A DNA stretch of 52,776 nucleotides from Bacteroides clarus YIT 12056. Lineage in GTDB: Bacteria; Bacteroidota; Bacteroidia; Bacteroidales; Bacteroidaceae. The position numbers and the translations under genes were made by a program. Location: contig NZ_FQWK01000010.1 of the NCBI RefSeq assembly GCF_900129655.1, positions 1 through 52,776 of the forward strand, written 5' to 3'. Positions 39,482 to 47,508 of the stretch are shown one piece after another (the stretch's first letter is position 1; the number at the start of each line of letters is the position of its first letter). The notes beneath the pieces are model-generated. The model had not been told where the DNA came from. It worked only from the letters and a program-made list of their open reading frames with translations, and did not search any database.

Positions 39482-40138
39482 ATGAAAAATGTAATTATCA
39501 TGGCGTTGACTGCCATATTCATTCTATCAGGGTGTAAATCAAAAGAAGAAAAAGCATTGGAAATAATCAAAAATGAAATGTTCAAAACATTATATGATTT
39601 TGAGAGCTATCAGCCGATAGAAACCAAAGTAGATAGTGCTTTTTTATCAGTCTATACTGATTCAGTCATTATTAAATATGGATATATTCTCAATGAATTT
39701 TTGAAAGATGCAAATGAGGCTTTAAAGGAAATAAAAGAAGCACACAGCAGCATGGATATATGGAGTGATTCTTATTCAGAATATGGAAGAGAACAATACT
39801 ATAAAGCAAAAGAAAAAGCTGATAAAGAACTCAAAAAGGCTAATTTATATATTGAAATAATGAATGCTCAATCTGATACCATAAAACAACTTGCGCAAAA
39901 CATCAAGCCTGAATTCTATGGATGGAAAGTTACGCACAAATTTAGATGCAAAACAAAAGGAGGTAATTCTACAATTGGTAACTATATCTATTATTTCGAT
40001 AGAAACGTAAAAAATATAATTTACCAAGAAGATACTGAAGATGAAGATTTGGCAAAAGTCAAAAACTTAATTAAAGAAGCTATTGAAAAAGAAGCAACAG
40101 AGAATGAAAAAACTAATCACAACAATATAGAAGAATAA
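39482..40138 (+). CDS. Prophage-borne lipoprotein of unknown function
   Basis: The N-terminus MKNVIIMALTAIFILSGCKS has a lipobox with the cysteine at residue 18. The mature part (about 200 residues) is acidic and helical, with a Lys/Glu coiled coil around residues 75-130 (KEIKEAHSSMD, KEKADKELKKANLYIE). It lies 37 bp after the repressor, so it is probably expressed in the lysogen. Its location on the cell envelope and next to the repressor fits a superinfection-exclusion lipoprotein, as in other phages. That role is inferred. Confidence 0.65.
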   Translation: MKNVIIMALTAIFILSGCKSKEEKALEIIKNEMFKTLYDFESYQPIETKVDSAFLSVYTDSVIIKYGYILNEFLKDANEALKEIKEAHSSMDIWSDSYSEYGREQYYKAKEKADKELKKANLYIEIMNAQSDTIKQLAQNIKPEFYGWKVTHKFRCKTKGGNSTIGNYIYYFDRNVKNIIYQEDTEDEDLAKVKNLIKEAIEKEATENEKTNHNNIEE

Positions 40139-40176
40139 TTTTTACATAATAATAAACTTTTAATATTTCCAATACT

Positions 40177-41268
40177 ATGGATTTTAAAGACACTATTAAA
40201 CAGCTCGCAGATAGAATCGAAAAGCTGAAAGAAAACATTCAGACAGAAGAAGCAACAAAAAATGCTTTTATCATGCCCTTTATTAATACTCTCGGATATG
40301 ATGTATTCAATCCTTTGGAAGTACTTCCTGAGATGACATGTGATATCGGTACAAAAAAAGGAGAAAAGATTGATTATGCTATTATGAAAGACGACCAACC
40401 TATTCTTTTGATTGAATGCAAACATTGGAAACAAGACTTAAATCTGCATGACAACCAACTGTTACGCTATTTCAATGTATCAAAAGCTAAATTCGGTCTT
40501 TTAACCAATGGCATTATTTACCGATTCTATACTGATTTAAAAGAGCCTAACATAATGGATGATAAGCCATTTCTGGAAGTAGATATCACTGATTTAAGAG
40601 ACAATCAAATTGAAGAATTGAAGAAATTCCACAAATCATATTTTGACATAGACAATATTTTGAACTCAGCTAGTGAATTAAAATATATGGGAGAACTAAA
40701 AGCTATCATACAAGAAGAATTCTCCTCTCCTAGTACTGATTTCGTAAAAATGTTTGCCACAAAAGTTTATGATGGTAGAATGCTTCAAAACATAATAGAT
40801 CAGTTCACACCTTTGGTTAAACGCGCCATTTCTTCACATATCAACGATATTATTAATGACCGTTTGAAAGGAGCTTTGACTGTCAGTGATTCCAAAGTAG
40901 AGGAAAGTCAAACAAAGAATCCTGGAACTACAACAGAAGAAACTGAAGCAGAAGCAATCACAGAATCTAAGATTGTTACCACAGAAGAGGAATTGGATGC
41001 ATACAGAATCGTAAAAGCTATTTGTAGAAAGAAAGTGGATATATCTCGTATAGTATACCGTGATGCACAGACTTACTTCAGCATTTTACTTGACGATAAT
41101 AACCGTAAACCTATTTGTCGTATGTACTTTAATACAGCTACTAAATATGTAGCCACTATTGATGAAAACAAAAAAGATGTAAAACATATCATTGAGAATC
41201 TAGATGACATCTATAATTATGAGGATGATTTCTTTAAGGCAATTGATATGTATGAGCACAAAGATTAA
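40177..41268 (+). CDS. Stand-alone HsdR N-terminal-type nuclease domain protein
   Basis: In this 363-residue protein, residues 15-130 match the type I restriction R-subunit N-terminal domain. The PD-(D/E)XK core reads KIDYAIMKDDQPILLIECKH (D...E-x-K), followed by a conserved LLRYFNVSKAKFGLLTNG segment. The C-terminal 100 residues form a second alpha/beta domain. There is no helicase part and no methyltransferase or specificity subunit nearby. It is expressed with the repressor and lipoprotein genes. A role in defence against other phages or plasmids is likely but unproven. Confidence 0.75.
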   Translation: MDFKDTIKQLADRIEKLKENIQTEEATKNAFIMPFINTLGYDVFNPLEVLPEMTCDIGTKKGEKIDYAIMKDDQPILLIECKHWKQDLNLHDNQLLRYFNVSKAKFGLLTNGIIYRFYTDLKEPNIMDDKPFLEVDITDLRDNQIEELKKFHKSYFDIDNILNSASELKYMGELKAIIQEEFSSPSTDFVKMFATKVYDGRMLQNIIDQFTPLVKRAISSHINDIINDRLKGALTVSDSKVEESQTKNPGTTTEETEAEAITESKIVTTEEELDAYRIVKAICRKKVDISRIVYRDAQTYFSILLDDNNRKPICRMYFNTATKYVATIDENKKDVKHIIENLDDIYNYEDDFFKAIDMYEHKD

Positions 41269-41283
41269 TGTTATTGTGATATT

Positions 41284-41559
41284 ATGAACAATATAATTGC
41301 TAACTGCTTATGTCAGTGGAAAAACCCAAAACACTGCTCCCTTACCCCCACCTGTAAAGGTTGGGGATGCCGGTTCCTTGGTACTCCCATAGAGGAACTA
41401 CCGACCACTGACAAGGAGAAAGCAAAGTTGTTCTCCAAAGTGTATCGGGAAGCCAGAAACAAGGGCGTTCTTGAGTGCCCACATTATCGTTCTTTGTTCA
41501 TTGATGAAGTGCTTGAAAACATAAATGAAAGTAACGTAACATTACAAAACATGAATTGA
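41284..41559 (+). CDS. Small cysteine-rich protein
   Basis: This 91-residue protein has a cysteine-rich N-terminal half (CLCQWKNPKHC, CKGWGCRF) that could bind zinc or iron, followed by a helical part. It is the last phage-type gene on the plus strand, 15 bp after the HsdR-N gene, and a terminator follows at 41666-41701. I do not recognise a family. It may be a partner of the nuclease. Confidence 0.55.
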   Translation: MNNIIANCLCQWKNPKHCSLTPTCKGWGCRFLGTPIEELPTTDKEKAKLFSKVYREARNKGVLECPHYRSLFIDEVLENINESNVTLQNMN

Positions 41560-41862
41560 TTTTTCTCGTTTATTGTCGGACACCTATCTCAGCTAACCTG
41601 CAAAGAAGTGATACACAGATTACAGCAATATTTCCAATACTATAAGTCTAGTTTAGTTTTTGTGTAAGCACTTCCTTCGTAAGCGAACGTTGGAAGTGCT
41701 TTTATTTATAGGCTTTGCCGGCAAAATAAAAAAAGCCGTTAAATATGAATAAAAAAAAGGCAGAACACATTTTTAATAACCTTTGATACATTTTTTCAAA
41801 GAGAATACAGTAAATACCACTTCTTTTGTATATCCGTATTTTAACTATTAAATATTTATATT
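41560..41862. other. Intergenic region holding the likely prophage right end
   Basis: No gene is seen in these 303 bp. They contain the terminator at 41666-41701, the 12-bp palindrome TTTGCCGGCAAA (41714-41725) inside a GGCTTT/AAAGCC stem, and the AT-rich leader of the glycosidase gene with TTCTTTTG near 41820 as a poor -7 candidate. The attachment site should lie here or close by. It cannot be fixed because the left end of the prophage is outside the window. Confidence 0.45.
41656..41708 (+). terminator. Terminator of the lysogenic plus-strand operon
   Basis: A perfect 10-bp stem AAGCACTTCC (41666-41675) / GGAAGTGCTT (41692-41701) with a 16-nt loop is followed by TTTATTTA. It closes the repressor-lipoprotein-nuclease-Cys-rich operon. 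The first 25 bp (41656-41680) repeat the sequence at 35761-35785 with 3 differences. Confidence 0.75.
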
Positions 41863-43908
41863 ATGAAGACCAAAATTCTATTCATGTTACTTTTTATTAC
41901 AAGTTTTCCTGTTTTCGCACAAGAAGCCTCTTCAGACCGCTGGACAATGCAGGATGATGGTTCTATTCAATGGAAAACTTGTACGAACCTTCCTCATAAT
42001 GATCATCTTGAAATGAGCGGGCAGATGATTTCGGTGGTCCTACACTATGGAGTGAATTCCCAACAGCAATTCAACTTACAACGTACCCTTATATTCCCAA
42101 TGTTACGGCATCAACCCAATAAAACGCATAATCACTTAAAACATGATATATATACTGACATTCCATCAATGGTAACTATGGGTGAACAGAATATCATACT
42201 CCACTCCGGAAACACCAAGAGCATCAATTTTAACGGTATCATGCGTATAGAAAGCGACTACACTTATACTCTACGTCGTAAAGATTACAAAGACGCCATC
42301 CATCTTACAAGTATTTTTTATCCTTCCGCAACAGAACCTTACTATATAGAAGAATATAAGTTTAAGAATAACAGTCCCAATACCATCACTTTACGTATCC
42401 CAGACTGGCGTCTAAGCTATACCAGCCCTGAAGAAATTGGCATTGACGGCGCTTATCGTATGGAAGCAACTCTTTCGAAGAGCGGTTCTTATGAATTGAA
42501 TCCGGGCGATACATTAGATTTTTACGCTCTTTTTTCCGCTGAAAAGATGTCTGATATTAAGAAAAAGGGCGCACTTACTCCTACTGATATTGATGTCGCA
42601 GCAGAATATGGCAAACGTAAAGCGCTCATTGACGAATGGTGGGGTAATTTTATCTTAGACACTCCTGATAAAGTATTGAATCGTATGTTTGCTTTCGCTA
42701 AATTACGTGGAGTAGAGAGCATATATCGTACTAAAGGCGGCCTAATGCATGGTCCCGGCGGTGCCAGCTATTATGCCGCCGTTTGGGCTAACGACCAAGC
42801 AGAATACATCAACCCTTTCTTTCCATTTTTAGGATATGAAGTAGGTAATGAATCTGCTTTAAACTGTTATCGCCATTTTGCCAGATTCATGAATCCGGAA
42901 TACAAACCCATACCAAGTTCTATCATCTCTGAAGGTGTAGGTATATGGCACGGTGCCAAAGACCGCGGTGATGGAGCAATGATTGCTTATGGTGCAGCCC
43001 GCTATGCGCTTGCATTGGGAAAAAAAGAAGTAGCGCGCGAACTTTGGCCGTTAATAGAATGGTGTCTGGAATACTGCAGACGCCAACTGACTCCTGATGG
43101 AGTAGTAGCTTCAGACTCCGATGAACTGGAAAATCGTTTTCCTGCAGGTGAAGCCAACCTGAATACATCTTCATTGTATTATGACGCACTCCGTTCAGCC
43201 GTATATTTAGGTCATGAACTAAATATTCCTCAGAAACAAATACAGGATTATACTAAACGTGCAGAAGCTATGGAAAAAGCAATCGAATCCTATTTCGGAT
43301 ATGAAATGCATGGCTTTCACACTTATCGTTACTATAAAGGAAATACAGTACTTCGTTCTTGGATCTGTACACCGTTATCCATGGGAATCTATACACGTGC
43401 CCAAGGAACGGTAGACGCCTTATTTTCCCGCCTTTGGACGAAAGACGGATTGCTGACTCAAGAAGGAGAGAAAACATTTTGGGATCGTTCAACCTTATAC
43501 GCTTTACGAGGTACACTGGCTGCAGGTGAATTAGAGAAAGGAATGCGTTTTCTTAAGGAGTATTCACAACGCCGTTTACTGGGAGAACATGTCCCTTATC
43601 CAATCGAAGCATGGCCGGAAGGCGACCAGCGCCATCTCTCAGCAGAAGGTGGAATGTACTGCCGTATCTACAGTGAAGGATTATTGGGTATACGTCCAAC
43701 CGGTTTTCGAAACTTTGAGATGACTCCCCGTATTCCAAAATATTGGAATTATATGAACTTAAATAAAATACATGCTTTTCAATCAGATTTTGATATTAGG
43801 ATTTCTCGTATAGATAAAAATCAATTAAATGTGAAAGTTATGAACGGCAAGGAAACTATTATTGATAAAAACATTAAAGAAGGACAGACAATCAAGGTGA
43901 AATTATAG
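41863..43908 (+). CDS. Secreted six-hairpin-type glycoside hydrolase
   Basis: This 681-residue protein has a signal peptide (KTKILFMLLFITSFPVFAQ). An N-terminal beta-rich domain (about 25-235) is followed by a helical (alpha/alpha)6-barrel region with GPGGASYYAAVWANDQAEY, GAARYALALG and ASDSDELENRFPAGEANL. These resemble the barrels of GH78-, GH95- or GH127-like enzymes. Acidic residues in WANDQAEY and in SDSDELENR are candidate catalytic residues. It is most probably a periplasmic glycosidase. The exact family and sugar cannot be told. It is a single-gene unit with its own terminator. Confidence 0.65.
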   Translation: MKTKILFMLLFITSFPVFAQEASSDRWTMQDDGSIQWKTCTNLPHNDHLEMSGQMISVVLHYGVNSQQQFNLQRTLIFPMLRHQPNKTHNHLKHDIYTDIPSMVTMGEQNIILHSGNTKSINFNGIMRIESDYTYTLRRKDYKDAIHLTSIFYPSATEPYYIEEYKFKNNSPNTITLRIPDWRLSYTSPEEIGIDGAYRMEATLSKSGSYELNPGDTLDFYALFSAEKMSDIKKKGALTPTDIDVAAEYGKRKALIDEWWGNFILDTPDKVLNRMFAFAKLRGVESIYRTKGGLMHGPGGASYYAAVWANDQAEYINPFFPFLGYEVGNESALNCYRHFARFMNPEYKPIPSSIISEGVGIWHGAKDRGDGAMIAYGAARYALALGKKEVARELWPLIEWCLEYCRRQLTPDGVVASDSDELENRFPAGEANLNTSSLYYDALRSAVYLGHELNIPQKQIQDYTKRAEAMEKAIESYFGYEMHGFHTYRYYKGNTVLRSWICTPLSMGIYTRAQGTVDALFSRLWTKDGLLTQEGEKTFWDRSTLYALRGTLAAGELEKGMRFLKEYSQRRLLGEHVPYPIEAWPEGDQRHLSAEGGMYCRIYSEGLLGIRPTGFRNFEMTPRIPKYWNYMNLNKIHAFQSDFDIRISRIDKNQLNVKVMNGKETIIDKNIKEGQTIKVKL

Positions 43909-43975
43909 TAATCCGAACGAAACTAAGAATTGATTAAAACAGAAGTAATTTTTCACAAGTAAAACACTTTTAAAG

Positions 43976-44004
43976 GCCAACTAATTCGTAATGAATTAGT
44001 TGGC
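43976..44004. terminator. Bidirectional terminator between convergent host genes
   Basis: A perfect 12-bp stem GCCAACTAATTC / GAATTAGTTGGC with a 5-nt loop lies between the glycosidase (ends 43908, +) and the membrane protein gene (ends 44055, -). On the plus strand it is followed by TAATTTC and on the minus strand by TTTAAAAG. It can stop transcription from both sides. Confidence 0.8.
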
Positions 44005-44054
44005 TAATTTCATAATATTTTCCGATTATCCCTACATATATACAACTAATTTCC

Positions 44055-44984
44055 TCAATGTCCTTTTTCCTGACTCATTTTCATAAACTCTTCTACTGTT
44101 CTGGTATAAATATTATCCCTCTTATTATAATAAACAATACTCATTAAGTTTGCCATATTCAAGACAACAGTACTTTCATTTTCCCTATTATATAAAAATA
44201 TAGCAGAACCGCATTCACCTATATAATTATAATCCTGGTCTGTGTATTCCACACTGTTTTGCATTGTGATATGGAATCTTTGTTCATTGCTTTTCTTATC
44301 CAAATTCGCATTATATATGCCTAAAAGGACCATACAAGTAAGAATTGATATGAACAAAATAATTGCAGCAACCAAGTTATGGTAGACTTTCACTATCCGG
44401 AATCTGACTTTTCTATATGAGCGTAAATATAAACCGGCGCAAGGAAAACAAAGCATCAATAAGAAAACAATCCAAAAGTATTTATATTTAGTTTCTATTG
44501 CTCCAATATAAATATTAAAAGGAATAATAATAGATGAAATAACAAATATTATAGGTATAGACAATAAATCTCTATGAAAACTTTCTTTCGCATCTTTTTG
44601 GTCATAGTATTTATTTATAACTCTCTTTTTACGTTTACAACGATGTATAATAGATAATACTTTATTTATACAGGCATTTTGGACTTTGATATTCTTTAGT
44701 TTTTTGAATTCATAAAGAAATCTTTTTTGAGGAACTCGGGATAGAAATTGTAAGCCAAAGAAAGCCAAAGAAAGCATAACTACTATAAGAATAGGAGTTA
44801 AAGTAGAAACCAATACTTCCGCCAGAGTGATGTACGAGGTTATATTAATACCAAATTGATAATAATACACCATATAGTATGCAAATCCTATAATATATAC
44901 AATCAGAGCTAAAACAGGAAGTATTTGTATTACATAAGTTTTTATCCAATTTTGTGTTGCCATAAATATTGATTTATCCACCAT
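44055..44984 (-). CDS. Multi-pass membrane protein of unknown function
   Basis: Of 309 residues, hydrophobic segments lie at about 16-38 (VIQILPVLALIVYIIGFAYY), 55-78 (VSTLTPILIVVMLSLAFFGL), 140-160 (IIFVISSIIIPFNIYIG), 165-182 and 205-225 (ILFISILTCMVLLGI). A basic loop (IHRCKRKKRVINKYYD) lies between the second and third, and the C-terminal 70 residues are soluble. It is AT-rich with no partner gene. ATG 44963 (MATQNW) is an equally good start. I do not recognise a family. Confidence 0.6.
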   Translation of the reverse strand: MVDKSIFMATQNWIKTYVIQILPVLALIVYIIGFAYYMVYYYQFGINITSYITLAEVLVSTLTPILIVVMLSLAFFGLQFLSRVPQKRFLYEFKKLKNIKVQNACINKVLSIIHRCKRKKRVINKYYDQKDAKESFHRDLLSIPIIFVISSIIIPFNIYIGAIETKYKYFWIVFLLMLCFPCAGLYLRSYRKVRFRIVKVYHNLVAAIILFISILTCMVLLGIYNANLDKKSNEQRFHITMQNSVEYTDQDYNYIGECGSAIFLYNRENESTVVLNMANLMSIVYYNKRDNIYTRTVEEFMKMSQEKGH

Positions 44985-45009
44985 TAACCTATTCCCACGA
45001 ACCGCCCGC

Positions 45010-45915
45010 CTATCTAAAGACTTGAGTCATCGGACGTCCTATCCACACTTGCGGCTGCCGCAATCCGAATATATAGGCTATGGTGGAAGCCACATCGTAC
45101 TGCATCATGCTCTCGTGGAACACCCCATTTTTCCTCACGTTTTTACCGGAAATAATAAAAGGAGTCTCCATCTCCTGCATTGTCTTACCGCCATGTCCTT
45201 TCTTGATACCCCCATGATCTGCGGTAACGATAAATATTGTTTCCTTCAACATGCCGGCATCCTTTACCGCCTGTACGATGCGTCCGACATAACTATCGAG
45301 CTCCTTCAACTTGGCATAATATTCGGGCGTATCATGACCTGCCTTATGCCCCACATGATCCGGATTATCGAAACAAACGGCAAGCAACGTCGGTTGTTTC
45401 TCCTTAATATAGTTCTCGGCCATGCTGCACAACGCTTCGGGATATTGATTATAATCCGGCGCTTTCGCATAATGGCTCAACGATAGAGTATCCACAAGAT
45501 ATTTAATGCCGTTCCACTCATACAAACAACCTATTTCAGCTTCCGGCCGGGCATCTCTCAACTGTTGAAAGATAGTGGGAAATATACCGTGTCCATTTAA
45601 TATGCGCGAAGGCAATTCGGGAGTTTTGGAACCCCATTCCGTATATCCGTGCAATTCAGGTCCGGCACCCATAAACATAGATGCCCAGTTTACAGCACTG
45701 GAAGAGGGTAACACAGAGCGTTTTTCCAAAGTATAAGAACCCTCTGCCATTAATTGTTTGATATGGGGAATGTCAGCTTTGGGAACACTGTAAGCCCCCC
45801 AGCCATCCAACCCGATTAACACTACATGCTTGGCTTTACTCTTGGCCGAACACGGAATAGCAAGAAAACACGCTGCAATGAGGAGTAAAAACAGCGGAAC
45901 GATTACTTTTTTCAT
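45010..45915 (-). CDS. Exported alkaline phosphatase-superfamily hydrolase
   Basis: This 301-residue protein has a signal peptide (KKVIVPLFLLLIAACFLAIP). Metal-site motifs are LIGLDGWG, the nucleophile region LPSSSAVNWASM, FDNPDHVGHKAGHD, VTADHGG and HGGKTMQEME. It is a short type I phosphodiesterase/nucleotide-pyrophosphatase relative with Ser rather than Thr at the nucleophile, unlike the enzyme at 5767. It acts in the periplasm or at the surface. The substrate is unknown. It appears to be a host gene; its upstream region ends near decayed gene fragments. Confidence 0.8.
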   Translation of the reverse strand: MKKVIVPLFLLLIAACFLAIPCSAKSKAKHVVLIGLDGWGAYSVPKADIPHIKQLMAEGSYTLEKRSVLPSSSAVNWASMFMGAGPELHGYTEWGSKTPELPSRILNGHGIFPTIFQQLRDARPEAEIGCLYEWNGIKYLVDTLSLSHYAKAPDYNQYPEALCSMAENYIKEKQPTLLAVCFDNPDHVGHKAGHDTPEYYAKLKELDSYVGRIVQAVKDAGMLKETIFIVTADHGGIKKGHGGKTMQEMETPFIISGKNVRKNGVFHESMMQYDVASTIAYIFGLRQPQVWIGRPMTQVFR

Positions 45916-45979
45916 AGATATTTTCTTTATGGTTTACAAAAATAGCAACAACGCATGAAATAACCAAATATATACAAAC

Positions 45980-46085
45980 CTACTTCGCGGCCTCATGCGC
46001 ATGTTCAGCTTCCATCGCCTCGGTTTGGGTCTTATGAACTGTGCCGTGCGAGTGCTCAACGGAAGCATAAATCGGTTTGTACCCG
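45980..46085 (-). pseudogene. 3' remnant of a host gene
   Basis: A minus-strand frame ending at TAG 45980-45982 reads YKPIYASVEHSHGTVHK then EAMEAEHAHEAAK. It is rich in His, Glu and Ala and clearly coding-like, but no start codon or upstream domain belongs to it. The sequence from about 46086 to 46298 shows no convincing gene on either strand. It looks like the tail of a gene whose 5' part has been deleted. Confidence 0.4.
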
Positions 46086-46298
46086 TCCACAGGGTGGTAC
46101 GGAAATTCTCAAAAGTGCTTGTCGGTATTCATAATCCAATACTAATTCAAGTATACTTTGAGATATAAAAACCATTCGGAACCGCCGTATCACCGATACC
46201 GGTATATCGTTACCCAAGAAGGGGATATCTCCTTCAGAATACCCCCTTCCGTCATACAAACGCTTTAATGCACCGTTACACCGGCGTATTAAAGCCGC

Positions 46299-46706
46299 TT
46301 ATTGCTTCTTATATCCGCATTTAGGACATACCCCTTCCTCATTCAGCGAAATGCCGCACAAAGGACAACGTTCGATATCATTCTTCGTATCGAACTCGGC
46401 CGAACCTGTATTCACGCCGCTGGTAAAGGTAATCTTGGCAATGTTCAGTTTCTCTTTCAGCAGGTCGTACACGATTTTAATCATGCCTTCCACAGTCATG
46501 GTTTCCTTGGTCACCACCAAACGGCAGTCGGGATACGCGGTGGCGAGCGGAGTTTTGAACGCTTCACCTTTCATCTTGTTCTGAGGATGACCGTTCTTGA
46601 TACCCTGTTTTTCATAAACGTCGAGAATTGCAAATTTTTCGCAATAAAAGACATATAAAATTCCAAATTCAAAGGAAATATAAAGAATCAGGCAAGTTCT
46701 CCCCAT
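46299..46706 (-). CDS. Zinc-ribbon protein, probably 5'-truncated
   Basis: The C-terminus CPLCGISLNEEGVCPKCGYKK is a two-CxxC zinc ribbon. Before it, about 70 residues (GEAFKTPLATAYPDCRLVV, MIKIVYDLLKEKLNIAKITF) look well conserved. An in-frame ATG at 46574 gives 91 residues, ATG 46706 gives 135; coding character already begins near VYEKQGIKNGHPQ before the first of these. Upstream of that the sequence is AT-rich and non-coding. I suspect a gene that lost its 5' part. The frame continues antisense to pdxH up to 47339 by chance. Confidence 0.45.
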   Translation of the reverse strand: MGRTCLILYISFEFGILYVFYCEKFAILDVYEKQGIKNGHPQNKMKGEAFKTPLATAYPDCRLVVTKETMTVEGMIKIVYDLLKEKLNIAKITFTSGVNTGSAEFDTKNDIERCPLCGISLNEEGVCPKCGYKKQ

Positions 46707-46757
46707 TCGTTTCAACCCTTTCGTCTTTTCATTGTTATACTGATAAACGGTAATTAT

Positions 46758-47411
46758 ATGGACTCCCAACTCTCGGACATACGAAAAGAATATAAGAAAG
46801 GCAAGCTCACCCGTAACACCATCTCGGAGAACCCTTTCGAGCAATTCGCCCGCTGGCTCGACGATGCCCTGCATTGCGGCGAGGACGAACCTACGGCCAT
46901 GATTGCGGCCACCGTCTCGCCCGACGGCCGCCCCTCTACCCGCACCGTCCTGCTGAAAGGCGTGGAAAACGGCCGATTCATCTTCTTCACCAACTACGAA
47001 AGCCGCAAGGGAAGGCAGCTCGCGGCCAATCCCCACATCTCCCTCTCTTTCGTCTGGCATAAGCTGGAGAGACAGGTACACATCGAGGGTATAGCGGAGA
47101 GATGCGCTCCCCGTGAATCGGACGCCTACTTCTCCACCCGACCCTACAAAAGCCGGATCGGCGCAAGAATATCCCCGCAAAGCCGCGTTATCGGCAGCCG
47201 GATGGAAATCATCCGCGCCTTTGTAAAAGAAGCCGCCAAACTGGCCGGACAAACCGTGCAGCGTCCCGACAACTGGGGCGGCTTTGCCGTCACCCCCACC
47301 CGCTTCGAGTTCTGGCAGGGACGTGAAAGCAGACTGCACGACCGCTTCCGATACACGCTCCGCGAGGCGGCTCCCGTTCCCGCATGGACAATACTCCGCC
47401 TTGCCCCCTGA
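46758..47411 (+). CDS. pdxH: Pyridoxamine/pyridoxine 5'-phosphate oxidase
   Basis: This 217-residue protein is the standard length for PdxH. Motifs include DSQLSDIRKEYKKGKL at the N-terminus, TAMIAATVSPDGRPSTRTVL (FMN binding), FFTNYESRKGRQLAANPHIS, and the C-terminal PTRFEFWQGRESRLHDRFRY, which is the family signature. The enzyme makes pyridoxal 5'-phosphate with FMN and oxygen or another acceptor, in the cytosol. The gene is G+C-rich compared with the prophage. It reads towards the DUF2776-like gene. Confidence 0.95.
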   Translation: MDSQLSDIRKEYKKGKLTRNTISENPFEQFARWLDDALHCGEDEPTAMIAATVSPDGRPSTRTVLLKGVENGRFIFFTNYESRKGRQLAANPHISLSFVWHKLERQVHIEGIAERCAPRESDAYFSTRPYKSRIGARISPQSRVIGSRMEIIRAFVKEAAKLAGQTVQRPDNWGGFAVTPTRFEFWQGRESRLHDRFRYTLREAAPVPAWTILRLAP

Positions 47412-47508
47412 CCGGGCATCCGGCTCTTATATCCTACAAATAAACCTTAAAATGAAAAACAAACTCATAACGCTGCTGTTAGAGGGAAAAACTTAAAAGA
47501 AGATAGTT

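Larger units (their letters stand above)
1..41700. mobile_element. Temperate tailed-phage prophage, left end outside the window
   Basis: A continuous phage genome is recognised from terminase, portal, HK97-type protease, major capsid, tape measure, S24 repressor and replication/recombination genes. It leaves the window at the left inside a tail-fibre gene. The right end is not defined: the last gene that looks phage-borne stops at 41559, a strong terminator follows at 41666-41701, and host genes start at 41863. No integrase, transposase, holin or endolysin was found in the window. The end coordinate given here is therefore approximate. Confidence 0.85.

Noticed and set aside
1..41700. Integrase or transposase gene
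   Set aside because: No tyrosine or serine recombinase motif or DDE transposase was found in any gene; the integration gene should lie left of the window.
46707..47339. Upstream extension of the zinc-ribbon frame to 346 codons
   Set aside because: It runs antisense through pdxH and its composition is that of a shadow frame.
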